Assembly (NCBI RefSeq): GCF_032362555.1
Contig: NC_083514.1
Location: 4,759,001 to 4,823,000 of the forward strand
Reading direction: 5' to 3'
Source: Amyelois transitella
Lineage: Eukaryota > Arthropoda > Insecta > Lepidoptera > Pyralidae
Length of the DNA: 64,000 nucleotides
Part shown: positions 33,801-43,294 of the stretch, one piece after another
Position numbering within the stretch: position 1 is the first letter of the stretch
Layout of the letters: each line of letters begins with the position of its first letter
Position numbers and translations under genes: made by a program
Notes under the pieces: generated by a model
What the model saw: the letters and a program-made list of their open reading frames with translations, nothing else
Told to the model about the DNA's origin: nothing
Databases searched by the model: none

Positions 33801-36800
33801 GGATCCTTATCACCACCCAACCCCGACACATAACTCTTGCATTGTTTCTTCGGCAGCCCAAGAAGCTGAGCTGCGGACTCCGTCAAAAACGAAGCTTGTG
33901 ATCCTTGGTCAATAAGAGACCGGAGAGTTATGCGTGTGCCTGATTGCGATATAGCATCTACCAAAGCCGTTGCAAGCAAAACATGGCTGTGTGTATTAAT
34001 GTGGCATGAAGTAATATTCTTACACGATTCGTCTTGTTTAACAATAACTTCAGATGAATTATTTTCAGTTGGTACCGAACTAGGAACATTACTCGCTTGC
34101 GATAAAACAGTATTCAAATGAAGAAGCGAGTGATGTTTCTTATGACAGATTCTGCACTTGGATGGTACACGACACGAATACACCGCATGGTTTGAATTAA
34201 AACAATTGAAACATAGTTTCCGAGATTGTACGAAATTACGACGTGCGTCTGGCTCCTCCTTAGAGAATTTCTTACAGTTAAACAACTTATGGTTTTCGGA
34301 GCAAAACGGACATTTATTCGATTCTGTAACATGTAATACCTTAGTTTTCGGAACATTTTTTGAAACCTTATTATCAAGAAATTCAAGTGACCTAAACCTT
34401 TGCTGTAGAAATTCTGTGAATTGATTATAACTTGGTAAATTATCCTGCAATTCACTTAACTTCGATTCCCACAATTTACGAGACTCAGTATCTAACTTCA
34501 AACACAATATGTAAATTACGATCATGTCCCATGAATCAGTTTGTAAACCTAGATTTTTGAGGGCATTCATACATTCGTTGCTGGTATCTAATAACTCTTT
34601 TAATGCACTTGCAGACTCAGTTGTAACATTTCTTTGGCTCATAAATCTTTTTAGGACTGAGTTTGCAATGAAGCGTTTGTTATTGTATCTGTTTTCTAAC
34701 TGATCCCAGCAAACTACATAATTATCACTAGTAATGGGCACATGTCGCAATAATTGTTCAGCCTCACCAGACAAATAAGATTTTAAATAATGTAATTTTT
34801 GTACATTGTCTAAAGATCGGTTAGTATGCACAAGAGACATAAACAAATCTCTAAAACTTGTCCACTCAGCATAGTTACCGGAAAATGTGGGAATTGTAAT
34901 TTTTGGAAGTTTCACACTACTGTATGAATTTATTTTAGAATCGTTTTCGCAGACATTAGAAGTAGTTGGTATGACAGGTTTAATTTGACTTAATTTTTCT
35001 TTCAGTACCGCTTTGTAGTCAAAATACAATTCTTCTGTGACTTCATAAACAGCACATTCATCATATTTGGCTTTTTCTAAATCCTCACTATCGTACTCAG
35101 ATATGAGTTTGGTGTGAGTATCCAGAAACATAGACCATTGTGACTCTAATGCTTCAAGTCTTGTTTCAATATAAGATTCAGTTAACCGCTCTTTAGGAGA
35201 TTTTTTGAAATTACTAAAAGCTCTACCGATAGTTTTGTTAGTGTTAATCTGAACCTTAATTAGAGCATTCATGGTTTATGTTTAAGTTACAATAGTTTGA
35301 AATTGAAGCCAAATTTTTTTTTTTTTTTTAAAGTCGAAAAATTTTCTAAGTCCTAAATCAAAGATGAAAATTTTACAAGTGTTTAGAACCTTGTCACAAT
35401 AAAACCGCTAGGAAATTGGGCATAGATTCCTCGTCTGAACACTTTTCTTAAAACTATTCTAAGTCCATACAGTACTACACTAATTTCCAAATATTTTCTA
35501 AGTAAATTTCTTCTTGTCTTTAAAGTTCAATTTTGCTACCACTGAATCGAATGAAAAAGTACTCACAATTGTCCGGCACGTCACTTACACTCGCACATGC
35601 GTAGTAGGTGTATCCGCTTACTTTCTCGTTCACTGTTGACTTCTCATCCACTGCTGGGCGAGTATGCGCTTACTGTTTGCAATGCTCTCTTCACAACGCA
35701 ATCGATAATAAAACTTCGATTGAATCACGTGGACACCACTTAAGCATTTCCTGCTGAAACTTTGTGAAAGTCGCACAGTGTTCGCCCTTGACAGCAAACT
35801 ACTGCCCGTGGGTGCGAACGAGAACCTATACACAGTACCAACCAAGCATCCCGCTCAGAAGGAACATGTACAATCGGCTGATTGTAAAAAACACAAAGAA
35901 GTTTCAAATATCGCCATGGTTTGGGGCTATTCAATAATTTGTTGTGATTTTCATTGCATTAAAATAATATTGTATTAAATATAAAAAGCAAACAATTTTT
36001 GTATTTGATGATGCATTTTTTATTGATATTACAGACTTATGTCAATGGTATAATAATGGTTGTCAAATATTTCTTTTTTTTTTTTAAATTAGGCCAAAAA
36101 CAAAAATAAGGTTTCATAAGATTGAACACCTAAAGTTATTAGCAATGACGCACTTATACACACTTCCGGATCAAACTTGTCAAGTACACCCTTCTACGTT
36201 TGAATATTTTACAATGCAAGTCTTAATATTGCAAGCAAACATTTCACGGATACTTACACACAATATCATTGGAGCCACGGTTCCCCAGGCATAACACTGA
36301 ACTATCGCTCCCGCTACAGTATAGTTACATGGCGTTAAATGTAAATTCGTTGGTTTTTGTAGATGGCGCTATATTCACGCGACCGAAACTTCGGGTAAGA
36401 TTAAGTAATTTTATAAATACAAACGTTTGTAAGGATATGTGAATGTCTACGTTATACAGCAAAACTAAAACAAGGCTTACGTTCGTTACATAGATCGCCG
36501 ATGTTGGTTTTTTACATTATCTTTAAAGTACAGACATTGGTCGGTTACAGTTATTATATATGTATATGATTTTGAATGTAACTAACTCACCTTTTTATTC
36601 TTAATTGTCTCTCGGCCATCAGGAAATATGTAGCAGTAATATGATTGTATTCATTTTTTTCGAGGGCCTCTAATATCTCTTCTTCGGTTCCTATTGTGCC
36701 GCATACCATTTCCTTTATGATTGTTGACCTATCTTTCTCTGAGAGTTGTTCTTTAGCTACAAGTGGGGTGTCAAAATCCTCAATAGTGACCCCTTCTCCA

Positions 36801-39800
36801 GCAGTCACCCAAGGATCAGTGGCTATTTCAGATAGTGTTGCCCGCTTTTCTGGTTCTCTTACAAGCATCCTGCCTATGAGCCTATAAAATTATAACACAG
36901 TTTAAAAAGGGAGTTTATTGTTATTCGCAAGTAGTGTGAATTGCACCATATCTAGCAATTCTTTGGCGCTTTATCATGATATTTAACAAAAAAAGTTTAC
37001 AACTATTATACACAGTGATACCTATCTAATCTAACAAACACACACATCAATCCTGATCAGCGTGCTCCTCCGTTCCGACACACAGTTCTCCCCCAGAACT
37101 TTCCACCTTTTTCAGTCTATTGCTAGTCCAACTAATAGCATATGCTTATATCATTTTACATTTAGCGATAACAAAAAGAGTGTCTATAAGAAAATTGAAA
37201 ATGTTATAATTTCTACTAAGCTGGAGATTTTGTAATATTATGGTACAGTTATTGTTACAGCAATATGGTGCAATTCACACTTCCACACTAAAAGTGTGTG
37301 TTTACCTTTTACATGAATTTGATATATATGGTGGAACTGTATATTTGCAATCCATAATCATTGTCAAGGTCTCACTGTCATTAGCCTCTTGAAATGGTGG
37401 CTGTCCACACACCAGCATGTACAGAATAACACCCAGGGACCACACATCCACTGCTGGTGCATCATATGAATCCCCTAAAAGAATCTCCGGAGCTGAATAG
37501 GCTAAGGAGCCACAAGAAGTTTCTAACTTCTGACCTGGACAAAATTTATTGCTAAAACCAAAATCAGTTAATTTCACTTTGCCTAATTTTTCAAAGAAAA
37601 CTACATTTTCAGGCTTTAAATCCCGATGCACTACATGTAACCTGCAAACAAAAAAGTCTTGTTACATACATACATAAAATCACGTCTCTTTCCCGGATGG
37701 GTAGGCAAAGACTACATATTTCCACTTATGCCACGAACTCCGCATACTTCCTTCGCTTCATCCACATTCATAACGCTCTTCATACAAGCTCGGCGGTTTC
37801 GGGTACTCTTGACCTGACCCTTTATTAGGAGGTCCTTATTTTGATCAAGATACGTTCGTCTAGGTCTTCCCACTCCGACCATTCCCTCCACACCCTGTAT
37901 ATCTGCTTAGTCAACCTGCTTTCATTCATCCTCTCCACATGACTAAACAATCTTAACATACCATTTTCTATTCCTGTAACTACATCTTCTTTCACATCAC
38001 AACATTTCCTTATCACGCTGTTCCTTATCCGGTCACTCAATTTCACACCCATCATACTCCTTAACGCTCTTATTTCCACTGCATTTATTATGCTTTCGTT
38101 CTTCTTTTGTGTGTTAAAGTGAAAGAGTTTGTATATCTAAGATCAAAGTTTACATAAGATGGCAAGTGTGATAGTGATATTGAGAGTGAACACGGGGAAC
38201 ATGGTGAATGGAGCTTTGCATGCCTTTATGAGCAGTCAGAAAAGACTGTCTAAAAAGGCTCGACTGGCTGTGCATAACTGTGTGTTTGTCCCGACATTAA
38301 TGTATGGGAGTGAAAGTTGGGTATGGCAAAAGAAAAGTCTTGTTACCAGTTAAAGGGATTATTGCTAAACAACAAATATAGTAAGTGTTAGGAAACATTT
38401 TGCAAAATATTGATCACAGTTCAATTTGGCTACATTAATTTCTCTGCTAGGTTCAAGATATGCAGAATATTTACCTGTGGCAATACGAAATAGCCCGAAC
38501 TATTTGACGAAAATAATCACGTGCTTGAGATTCTGACAGACCAGATTCATGTCTCATAATATAATCATATAGGTCGCCGCCATCTCCTAATTCTAATATT
38601 AAGTATAACTTAGTTTTTGTGTCTATAACTTGATACAGTCGTACAACATTGGGATGCTGCACAAGCTTCATACATAATACCTAGAAATTAAAAACATGAT
38701 AAGAATATTTGTATGAGAATTTTGGGACCTCTCTCTGTGCTTCTGGCGCTATACACCCTTGGGACTCATTAGCATGCATGTGTTGTCAGAAAATCTCAAA
38801 CTGAAAGCCTTGCTTCATGGCATACTAGTATTCATATGCAGCAGCTGAGTACCACTCTTTTAGCAGTGTCACTTGGGGCAAGCAATGGAAATGCTATGAG
38901 TTGCAAAGATAAAATATTGAAAGATTTTATGATTTTCTATAACTAGGAGGTTCCTCAGGGTCTGTCATAAATCAAAGTAGAAGACAATTCACACTTATAA
39001 TAAAAAGACTCATAAAACAATTAAAAAAATATTTACTATTTAATTAATTAAGATTTAAAGTAATCCAAGAAAAAAGCACTTCCAAAACATGTTCTTGCCT
39101 GCGCTGGCCACACTTTTTTTTTAAAGTCCTCAATACATATACAATATACTTAACTTATATAGTATTCATATACTTATAAAAAAAACTAATGATAAAACAG
39201 TAAAAAAATTTTGTCTGTACATAGAGTATATTTAAAAAAAAATATATTACGATGAAGAAATAGTAACCGAACATGAATATGAAAAAAAAGTCTGTCTGTT
39301 TGTACACGCTAATCTCTGGAACTACTGAATGGATTTAAATGAAACTTTTTGTTGTATAGCTCTTAGGCATAAGAGCTATACAACAAAAAAGGCCAACATA
39401 TAAGGTATAATTTACTTTGGAATTTGGAACAGCTGATATGGAACCATAAAAACTTAGCTCAACTATCCGAAATATGGAAAAGACGTCTAAACAAAAGTTG
39501 AAAACCTGATGAGCATTTTCTGTTGGCCTATAAAAATCACACATCTGGAAAACCTGATGCCGAACCATTATAGACCAGCTAAATCATCAGAATTGTGGAA
39601 AAGACATCTTAACAAAAGTTGTTGTCTTAACAAAAATGATGCCTTAGCAAAAGTTGTTCTATGTGATGATTTATCAATCAGTTTAGTATGTTAGTGAACA
39701 AGTTTCGCAGGTGTAAGTCATTACCAAAGATAGCAATTAGTTGTAAGGAATTGAGGCACTCTTTGATTTTAACACCATTTTTCATTTCCCAAAAGCACCC

Positions 39801-40541
39801 ACACTAGTTGGATTCTATAACTTATTTTTGTCTCCATATTAATTCTGCCCCATGTAATCTGCTGCTATAAATACCTATATTTAAGATTGGATTTGGTGTT
39901 GTCGCTATGTTAGGGTTAACTTTTGACTTGTCCATATTTAATATTTAATTATAAATATCGTTAATTAGGGATGATTGTTTTATAAATTTTTCGAAATTTC
40001 GACAGGAGCAGAAAAAGGAAGCAGAAAAACGGGTCATTGTGTGTATTTCGAGGGCAAAAATTAGGATTTTAATTAAATAAAAATGAAATGTCCGTAATCA
40101 AAGAAAAAGCTAATGTAAGGTATGTGTATGAAAAAGTATAAAATAACAATTAGATAATATACAAGCATTTATTTTAATTACCTCTTGAAATAAGTGAGAC
40201 TGAGACACCTCATCTAGTTTACTTTTATCAATTACTTTTACAGCGACTTTTTCACCCGTAAACACATGTCTTGCTAGTTTGACCACAGCAAAGTGTCCAG
40301 AACCAAGGGTATCAAGCAAATCATACATTCCAGCAATTTTAGTATCATATGTTCCACTTGGTGCACTGACTATGTTACCAATTGAGGTGCCACTGGAGTT
40401 GTTCATAGCTGCAACCTGTTCCAACAAATATTTATCAATACTTTTAAACTTTCGTGCAGCATGATTATTAATATATGCAAATGGCAATTGATTGGAACAT
40501 GTGTTTTTCAATTGTAAAATGCCAGTGGATGAAGATTCCAT
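27841..40541 (-). CDS. Snrk: SNF-related serine/threonine kinase (SNRK type), 7 coding exons
   Basis: Exons are 40541-40182, 38680-38475, 37641-37306, 36881-36591, 29511-29391, 28751-28569 and 28482-27841. All have GT/AG borders and phases that close, giving 2139 nt and 712 aa (human SNRK has 765). A 71-aa N-terminal extension precedes the kinase. Kinase motifs are LGSGHFAVV (79-87), VAVK with Lys102, HRDLKPEN (Asp196), DFG (215-217) and LETSCGS with Thr230, which matches the LKB1-phosphorylated site of the family. SAPE and DVWSLGVIL follow. A UBA-like domain ([20 protein letters not shown]) sits in exon 4. The C-terminal exons keep SNRK landmarks: [15 protein letters not shown] and [18 protein letters not shown]. 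Exons 5-7 are extremely GC-rich and rich in Ala, Arg, Gly and Pro. Intron 4 holds a BEL/Pao element and intron 2 an RTE insertion. The family belongs to the AMPK-related kinases. Weakest points are the last exon's end and any 5' UTR exon. Confidence 0.92.
29557..29806 (-). repeat. 3' LTR of the BEL/Pao element in SNRK
   Basis: 250 bp, starting TGTTCAATC on the minus strand. It contains AATAAA (plus-strand complement at 29696-29701), a polyadenylation signal in the sense direction of SNRK. Its outer edge is 45 nt from the acceptor of SNRK exon 5. Confidence 0.93.
29807..29817 (-). promoter_or_regulatory. Polypurine tract of the BEL/Pao element
   Basis: GGTGGGCGGAA on the minus strand directly abuts the TG of the 3' LTR. 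A second similar tract (GTGGGCGG) lies 84 bases upstream at 29891-29901. Confidence 0.8.
30111..31669 (-). pseudogene. BEL/Pao integrase frame (split from pol by a 1-nt frameshift)
   Basis: The first ATG is at 31355, but the frame is open from the frameshift near 31670. It contains an integrase zinc-binding region ([11 protein letters not shown], then a CVTC pair). The core has Asp in GVDYAGPI and in [11 protein letters not shown], and Glu in [14 protein letters not shown]5641-type C-terminal domain follows ([33 protein letters not shown]). It would insert the reverse-transcribed DNA into the genome. It is out of frame with the upstream polyprotein by one base, either a real lesion or a homopolymer base-calling error. 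Confidence 0.88.
31640..35272 (-). CDS. BEL/Pao Gag-protease-RT-RNase H polyprotein
   Basis: 1210 codons from the ATG at 35272. The N-terminal Gag-like part has [16 protein letters not shown] and FRDLF (DUF1759 type). Cys/His knuckles follow ([26 protein letters not shown]). The aspartic protease of the A17 type has [20 protein letters not shown]. The reverse transcriptase has [24 protein letters not shown] and the catalytic FYMDDFLSG (about residue 872). The RNase H part has [17 protein letters not shown] and [12 protein letters not shown]. The frame stops at 31640 immediately after the A-run frameshift. Apart from that it looks intact, in keeping with nearly identical LTRs. Transcription would start in the LTR at 35880-36128. 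Confidence 0.93.
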   Translation of the reverse strand: MNALIKVQINTNKTIGRAFSNFKKSPKERLTESYIETRLEALESQWSMFLDTHTKLISEYDSEDLEKAKYDECAVYEVTEELYFDYKAVLKEKLSQIKPVIPTTSNVCENDSKINSYSSVKLPKITIPTFSGNYAEWTSFRDLFMSLVHTNRSLDNVQKLHYLKSYLSGEAEQLLRHVPITSDNYVVCWDQLENRYNNKRFIANSVLKRFMSQRNVTTESASALKELLDTSNECMNALKNLGLQTDSWDMIVIYILCLKLDTESRKLWESKLSELQDNLPSYNQFTEFLQQRFRSLEFLDNKVSKNVPKTKVLHVTESNKCPFCSENHKLFNCKKFSKEEPDARRNFVQSRKLCFNCFNSNHAVYSCRVPSKCRICHKKHHSLLHLNTVLSQASNVPSSVPTENNSSEVIVKQDESCKNITSCHINTHSHVLLATALVDAISQSGTRITLRSLIDQGSQASFLTESAAQLLGLPKKQCKSYVSGLGGDKDPLMVSKYIVYFKIQSLINPDFVIQVRAHVIKTITTLLPDKEIAVQRWSNLPKIRLADPTFNSPNKVDILLGAEVYCQIIEEGFIRSGPEMPIAQNTKLGWILSGRVSVDVEECNKNFHTFVQCMHAVEDNNLLQKFWELEEEPKLCQEKRWTEEEEKCEKIFASTTTRDSEGRYIVKLPFRNEDPQCQYGDTLAIATKRFEYLEKRLIRNPELKIQYANVINEYVELGHMEVIPENEIKSTFVYLPHHAVVKEDKTTTKVRVVFDASCPGKNGVSLNSELMLGPKLQLDLRHIIMRWRVHPICLCADIVKMYRQIKVTDEDTYFQCIVWRDNPNDKLKHLRNLRVTFGTASAPYLAVKALQQNAKDEAADFPVASQKILTDFYMDDFLSGCEKVEDGKKLYLESKELLKRGGFELQKWTSNSEDLLKAINEKQAEEKVSLKIDNVLKILGLTWNQSTDNFEYSVKLLPADEPVTKRKVISEIAKLYDPLGWLAPAIIVAKIFIQKLWISGIGWDDMLPEKLLKDWSTYRNDLLLLRDITIPRWINTYRNSCSQELHGFCDASNDAYAAVVFIRVIDKDGNSAVHLITSKTKVAPIKQVSIPRLELCGAVLLSKLLQEVSGVLDISKENIYAYTDSTVVLAWLSCHPGKWKTFIANRVSHILTNMDRNQWTHVRSEDNPAGVASRGIKPSELKNASIWFTGPNWLKERQIKKEQIEYMKQI
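35880..36128 (-). repeat. 5' LTR of the BEL/Pao element in SNRK
   Basis: 249 bp, identical by eye to the 3' LTR except for 12 rather than 13 T in one run (plus strand). Confidence 0.93.
36129..36590. other. SNRK intron 4, upstream portion
   Basis: Contains a Gypsy-type LTR end (ggttccccaggcataacact ... ccgctaca, about 36277-36320) related to that at 22915. No coding sequence is visible. Confidence 0.5.
37666..38332 (-). mobile_element. RTE-type LINE insertion with twin-priming inversion, in SNRK intron 2
   Basis: Flanked by a 14-bp direct repeat aaaagtcttgttac (37652-37665 and 38333-38346). The minus-strand part (about 38110-37666) encodes the RTE C-terminus ([45 protein letters not shown]), then 3' UTR and a (TATG)n tail. 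The plus-strand part (about 38111-38332) encodes the segment that should lie just before it (FVYLRSKFT ... [16 protein letters not shown]). The upstream piece is therefore inverted at the 5' end of the insertion. Confidence 0.88.
38690..40180. other. SNRK intron 1
   Basis: AT-rich. Contains a repeat fragment ending in the foldback at 39346-39389. No exon or intact element was recognised. Confidence 0.6.
39346..39389. repeat. Perfect foldback palindrome, 20-bp arms, 4-nt loop
   Basis: Arms 39346-39365 and 39370-39389 are exact reverse complements around ggca. They lie at the end of an interspersed-repeat fragment (ctaatctctggaactactga). Confidence 0.93.
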
Positions 40542-41440
40542 GGCGCCAACACAGAGGTAAAACTGGCATACCAGTCATCCTGTGACCACTATCAGTTTAA
40601 CCTGGTAAAAACATTCCCATTAATTCCCATTTGCATACATTAATAAATATTTTATTAAGTGAAATAACATCTAATTAAAGTTTTATAAATATTGGTCAAA
40701 GTGAATGTAATAAGGATAAAGGAAATTTCTCATTGATTTTCCAAAAACATTAAGAAGGTAAAGTAAAGATGTTCTTCTAGTAATACACATTAGGTAATTG
40801 TATGGAATCCGAAACCTACTGAATTAAAATAAAAGGTTTCAAAGCAATTTCTTCGGTGTAATTACACTGCTAACAACTATTTTTAATGTTTTTGTGCCAA
40901 AATCTTGTATATTATTTACTATCTAGTTCTGACCTACATACCTTCTATAAACAGGTAGTCTATCTGAATATAGGTAGAAGTATATGGATGTTTTTATTCA
41001 ATTATTGATAGACGTAAAAACCATAAACCTTACCTTTTATAAAAGTAATTTAACAGAAGAAAGCAAGAATGCCACACTTGGTTTCATAAAACTTATTTTA
41101 GATTGAAGATGGATTGAAGTCAATACAATACGAACATGTTTCACGAAGGACTATATCTTATAATAAACCTTTCGGCAATTAAAAACAAGCATACATTACA
41201 TTAAAAAGGTTGAATATCATGTAATATTGAACGTAAAAAAATAGTTAAATTGATCGACAAGAATCACAATTTCGCCATTTCACAAAATTCAGTTCAGAAA
41301 CCTTAGTAGGGATGTACAATTTTACGCGACCAGGTTTTAAAATTAAAACCAGAGTTTAGTTCGATTCCTAGTACATATACTAGGTTTCAGACAGAACTAT
41401 TTGTACCCCGCTTCAAAGTAGACGCCGTAGTACACAGACG
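40542..41440. other. SNRK upstream region
   Basis: The start codon context is GGCGCCATGG. No repeats were recognised until the hAT-like element at 41441. Promoter and any untranslated first exon are presumably here or beyond the insertions, but no core promoter motif was convincing. Confidence 0.4.
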
Positions 41441-42472
41441 TAGGAATGTGAAAAAAAAATCGATTATGGAAAAAATCGATTAAAAATCGATTTTTTTAAA
41501 AGAAAAATCGATTTTTATTCATGATTTTTTTTTAATTAATAATCGATTAAAAATCGATTTTTATAATCATACAATAAATGCACTCCAACATTACATTTTT
41601 GTCTTCTGGCTTGGAGCCCGGAACGCGAACTGCCAAAGAATAGTTTAATTTGAACTTAAATCAAAATTTCAGTACACTCTGTACATAAATCTTTTTAAAA
41701 TTGGCAATCCATAAAATATATATATATATATATATATATTTCTTTTTTCAATATTAAATCTCACAAATATATAAATCTCCCGTGAACAATGTATTCTCCC
41801 GTCCACATTCTATTCTAAGTATAATTTAATATTGTGAAGATGACGTTGTTGAAGAAAATGCTGCAGTGCAGTTTGTTACCGCTTCTTCTGCACTGACGCC
41901 TTGGAAGCGGCAGTAAACTTAGTTTTTAAGTAATTTATTTGACGTCAACCAAGTTGTTAAACCATACGACAATTATTAAGCGATATAATAATATCCTATA
42001 ATAATGAAAAAAAAAAAAAACTATCATAGCTCCATAATATTACATCAACGCCATCTGTGCATTCTTTCTGTGCTCTTAAAACAGTTTAGAACTTTAGATG
42101 ATTAATTTAATCAAACATTCTCTAGATGGAATTAGTCGATGAACAGTATTTTACCGACATTCGGTTGATATTTTATTCATTATTCGTTGCTGAAACTTCA
42201 TTTTTCAAACTTGATTGTTAAAAACTTTAATTTGTGTTGATTTTATAAGAACTTTCTGTTTCTGTTGTTTATTTTTAACGAATAATTCTATTGATATAAT
42301 GTAAATGGCGTTTCTTTTGACATAAATTGAAAAATTAGGAAAAAATCTATCAATATAATAAAATCGATTATTTTCTTAAGAAAAATCGATTATTTGTTAA
42401 TCGATTTTTCATACTTAAAAAATAAATCGATTATATAAAAATCGATTTTTTATCAGCAATGTCACATCCCTA
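41441..42472. mobile_element. hAT-like non-autonomous element, complete, 1032 bp
   Basis: Flanked by a perfect 8-bp target duplication cacagacg (41433-41440 and 42473-42480). The ends are inverted: taggaatgtga at the left, gtcacatcccta at the right (complement tagggatgtgac). The 8-bp duplication and TAGGG-type ends fit hAT. Both ends carry clusters of aatcgatt within about 120 bp. No transposase frame is present. Positions 41910-42472 match 1-563 exactly. Confidence 0.9.
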
Positions 42473-42480
42473 CACAGACG

Positions 42481-42973
42481 CCAAGTAATCAATCCCTTTC
42501 AACCGTTTAACTGTCACGATTCATTATATTATAATATAGTTACATGATGAGCTAGTTTACTTGTGAACACTTTTTTTCCGGTACTTATCACGCAATCCAT
42601 GCGTTAAAAGCGTTTATATATCTAGTGACGTAAACTAGGTATTTAACAGAAAAACTCCTTATGTTTTAAGATCGACAGGTGTTTTAAAGATGTAATACAA
42701 ACGGCCACAAGAGTCTCGTTGCATCTACGGAAAAAATCATTGTTACGTTGTTAGCTACAAAATTGGATGTGCGCTACGTGCCTCGTACTTGAACTGCCAA
42801 TACGCTTACAACACTCATCAAAGTTAAATAGAAAATTGATGTCGACTCTCAATCCATCAAATATTTTTTTGTTTCCATAACTGGGATTATTTTCCGTTAA
42901 ATACTTTCAATGTATTCGTACTCTTCGTTCAAATACGTGTTCTTTTTTTGTTTATGCGTATTTGTTGTTTATT
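42481..42973. other. Intergenic DNA between hAT-like and BEL/Pao elements
   Basis: AT-rich unique-looking sequence with no frame. Confidence 0.5.
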
Positions 42974-42978
42974 GCAGC

Positions 42979-43146
42979 TGTTCACAACTTACCGATAGAG
43001 GGAGTCACTTAAACACTGCACTGATTTTTACGAACTTATTTATTTAAAAACCATTTTTGTTTTATAGCTTTAACAGCGAACAACCATAGCGAGTTCTTAT
43101 ACGGCACAGCGCCATCTAGTGTCAGGAATCTAAACTAATGCTAACA
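42979..43146 (-). repeat. 3' LTR of the second BEL/Pao element
   Basis: 168 bp. A purine-rich tract (GGGGGCCGGTAA on the minus strand, about 43147-43158) directly precedes it. Confidence 0.95.
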
Positions 43147-43294
43147 TTACCGGCCCCCAAGGACGGCTAGTCCTTTAAAAGGCTTGAAGTTATAACTATA
43201 AACCAAAACTAGAAATATAATTTAAACATAGAAAATAAAAGCAACGTCAGTCAACTCCACTGAATAAGAAATCTAAATAACAAAAAAAATAAAC

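Larger units (their letters stand above)
29557..36128 (-). mobile_element. BEL/Pao LTR retrotransposon in SNRK intron 4, near-intact
   Basis: A 6.57-kb element in the same orientation as SNRK. The LTRs (29557-29806 and 35880-36128) differ, by eye, only in the length of one T run, implying very recent insertion. Order on the minus strand is 5' LTR, leader, gag-protease-RT-RNase H frame, integrase frame, a polypurine tract GGTGGGCGGAA directly before the 3' LTR, then the 3' LTR. A clear target duplication was not found; only cct is shared by the flanks. One homopolymer frameshift at about 31670-31675 separates the two frames. Confidence 0.93.

Noticed and set aside
35630-35978. Short frames crossing the 5' LTR of the SNRK BEL/Pao element
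   Set aside because: The same LTR-derived peptide ([19 protein letters not shown]) appears at both LTRs; it is LTR and leader sequence, not a gene.
38159-38353. 64-codon plus-strand frame as an independent gene
   Set aside because: It is the inverted upstream segment of the twin-primed RTE insertion.
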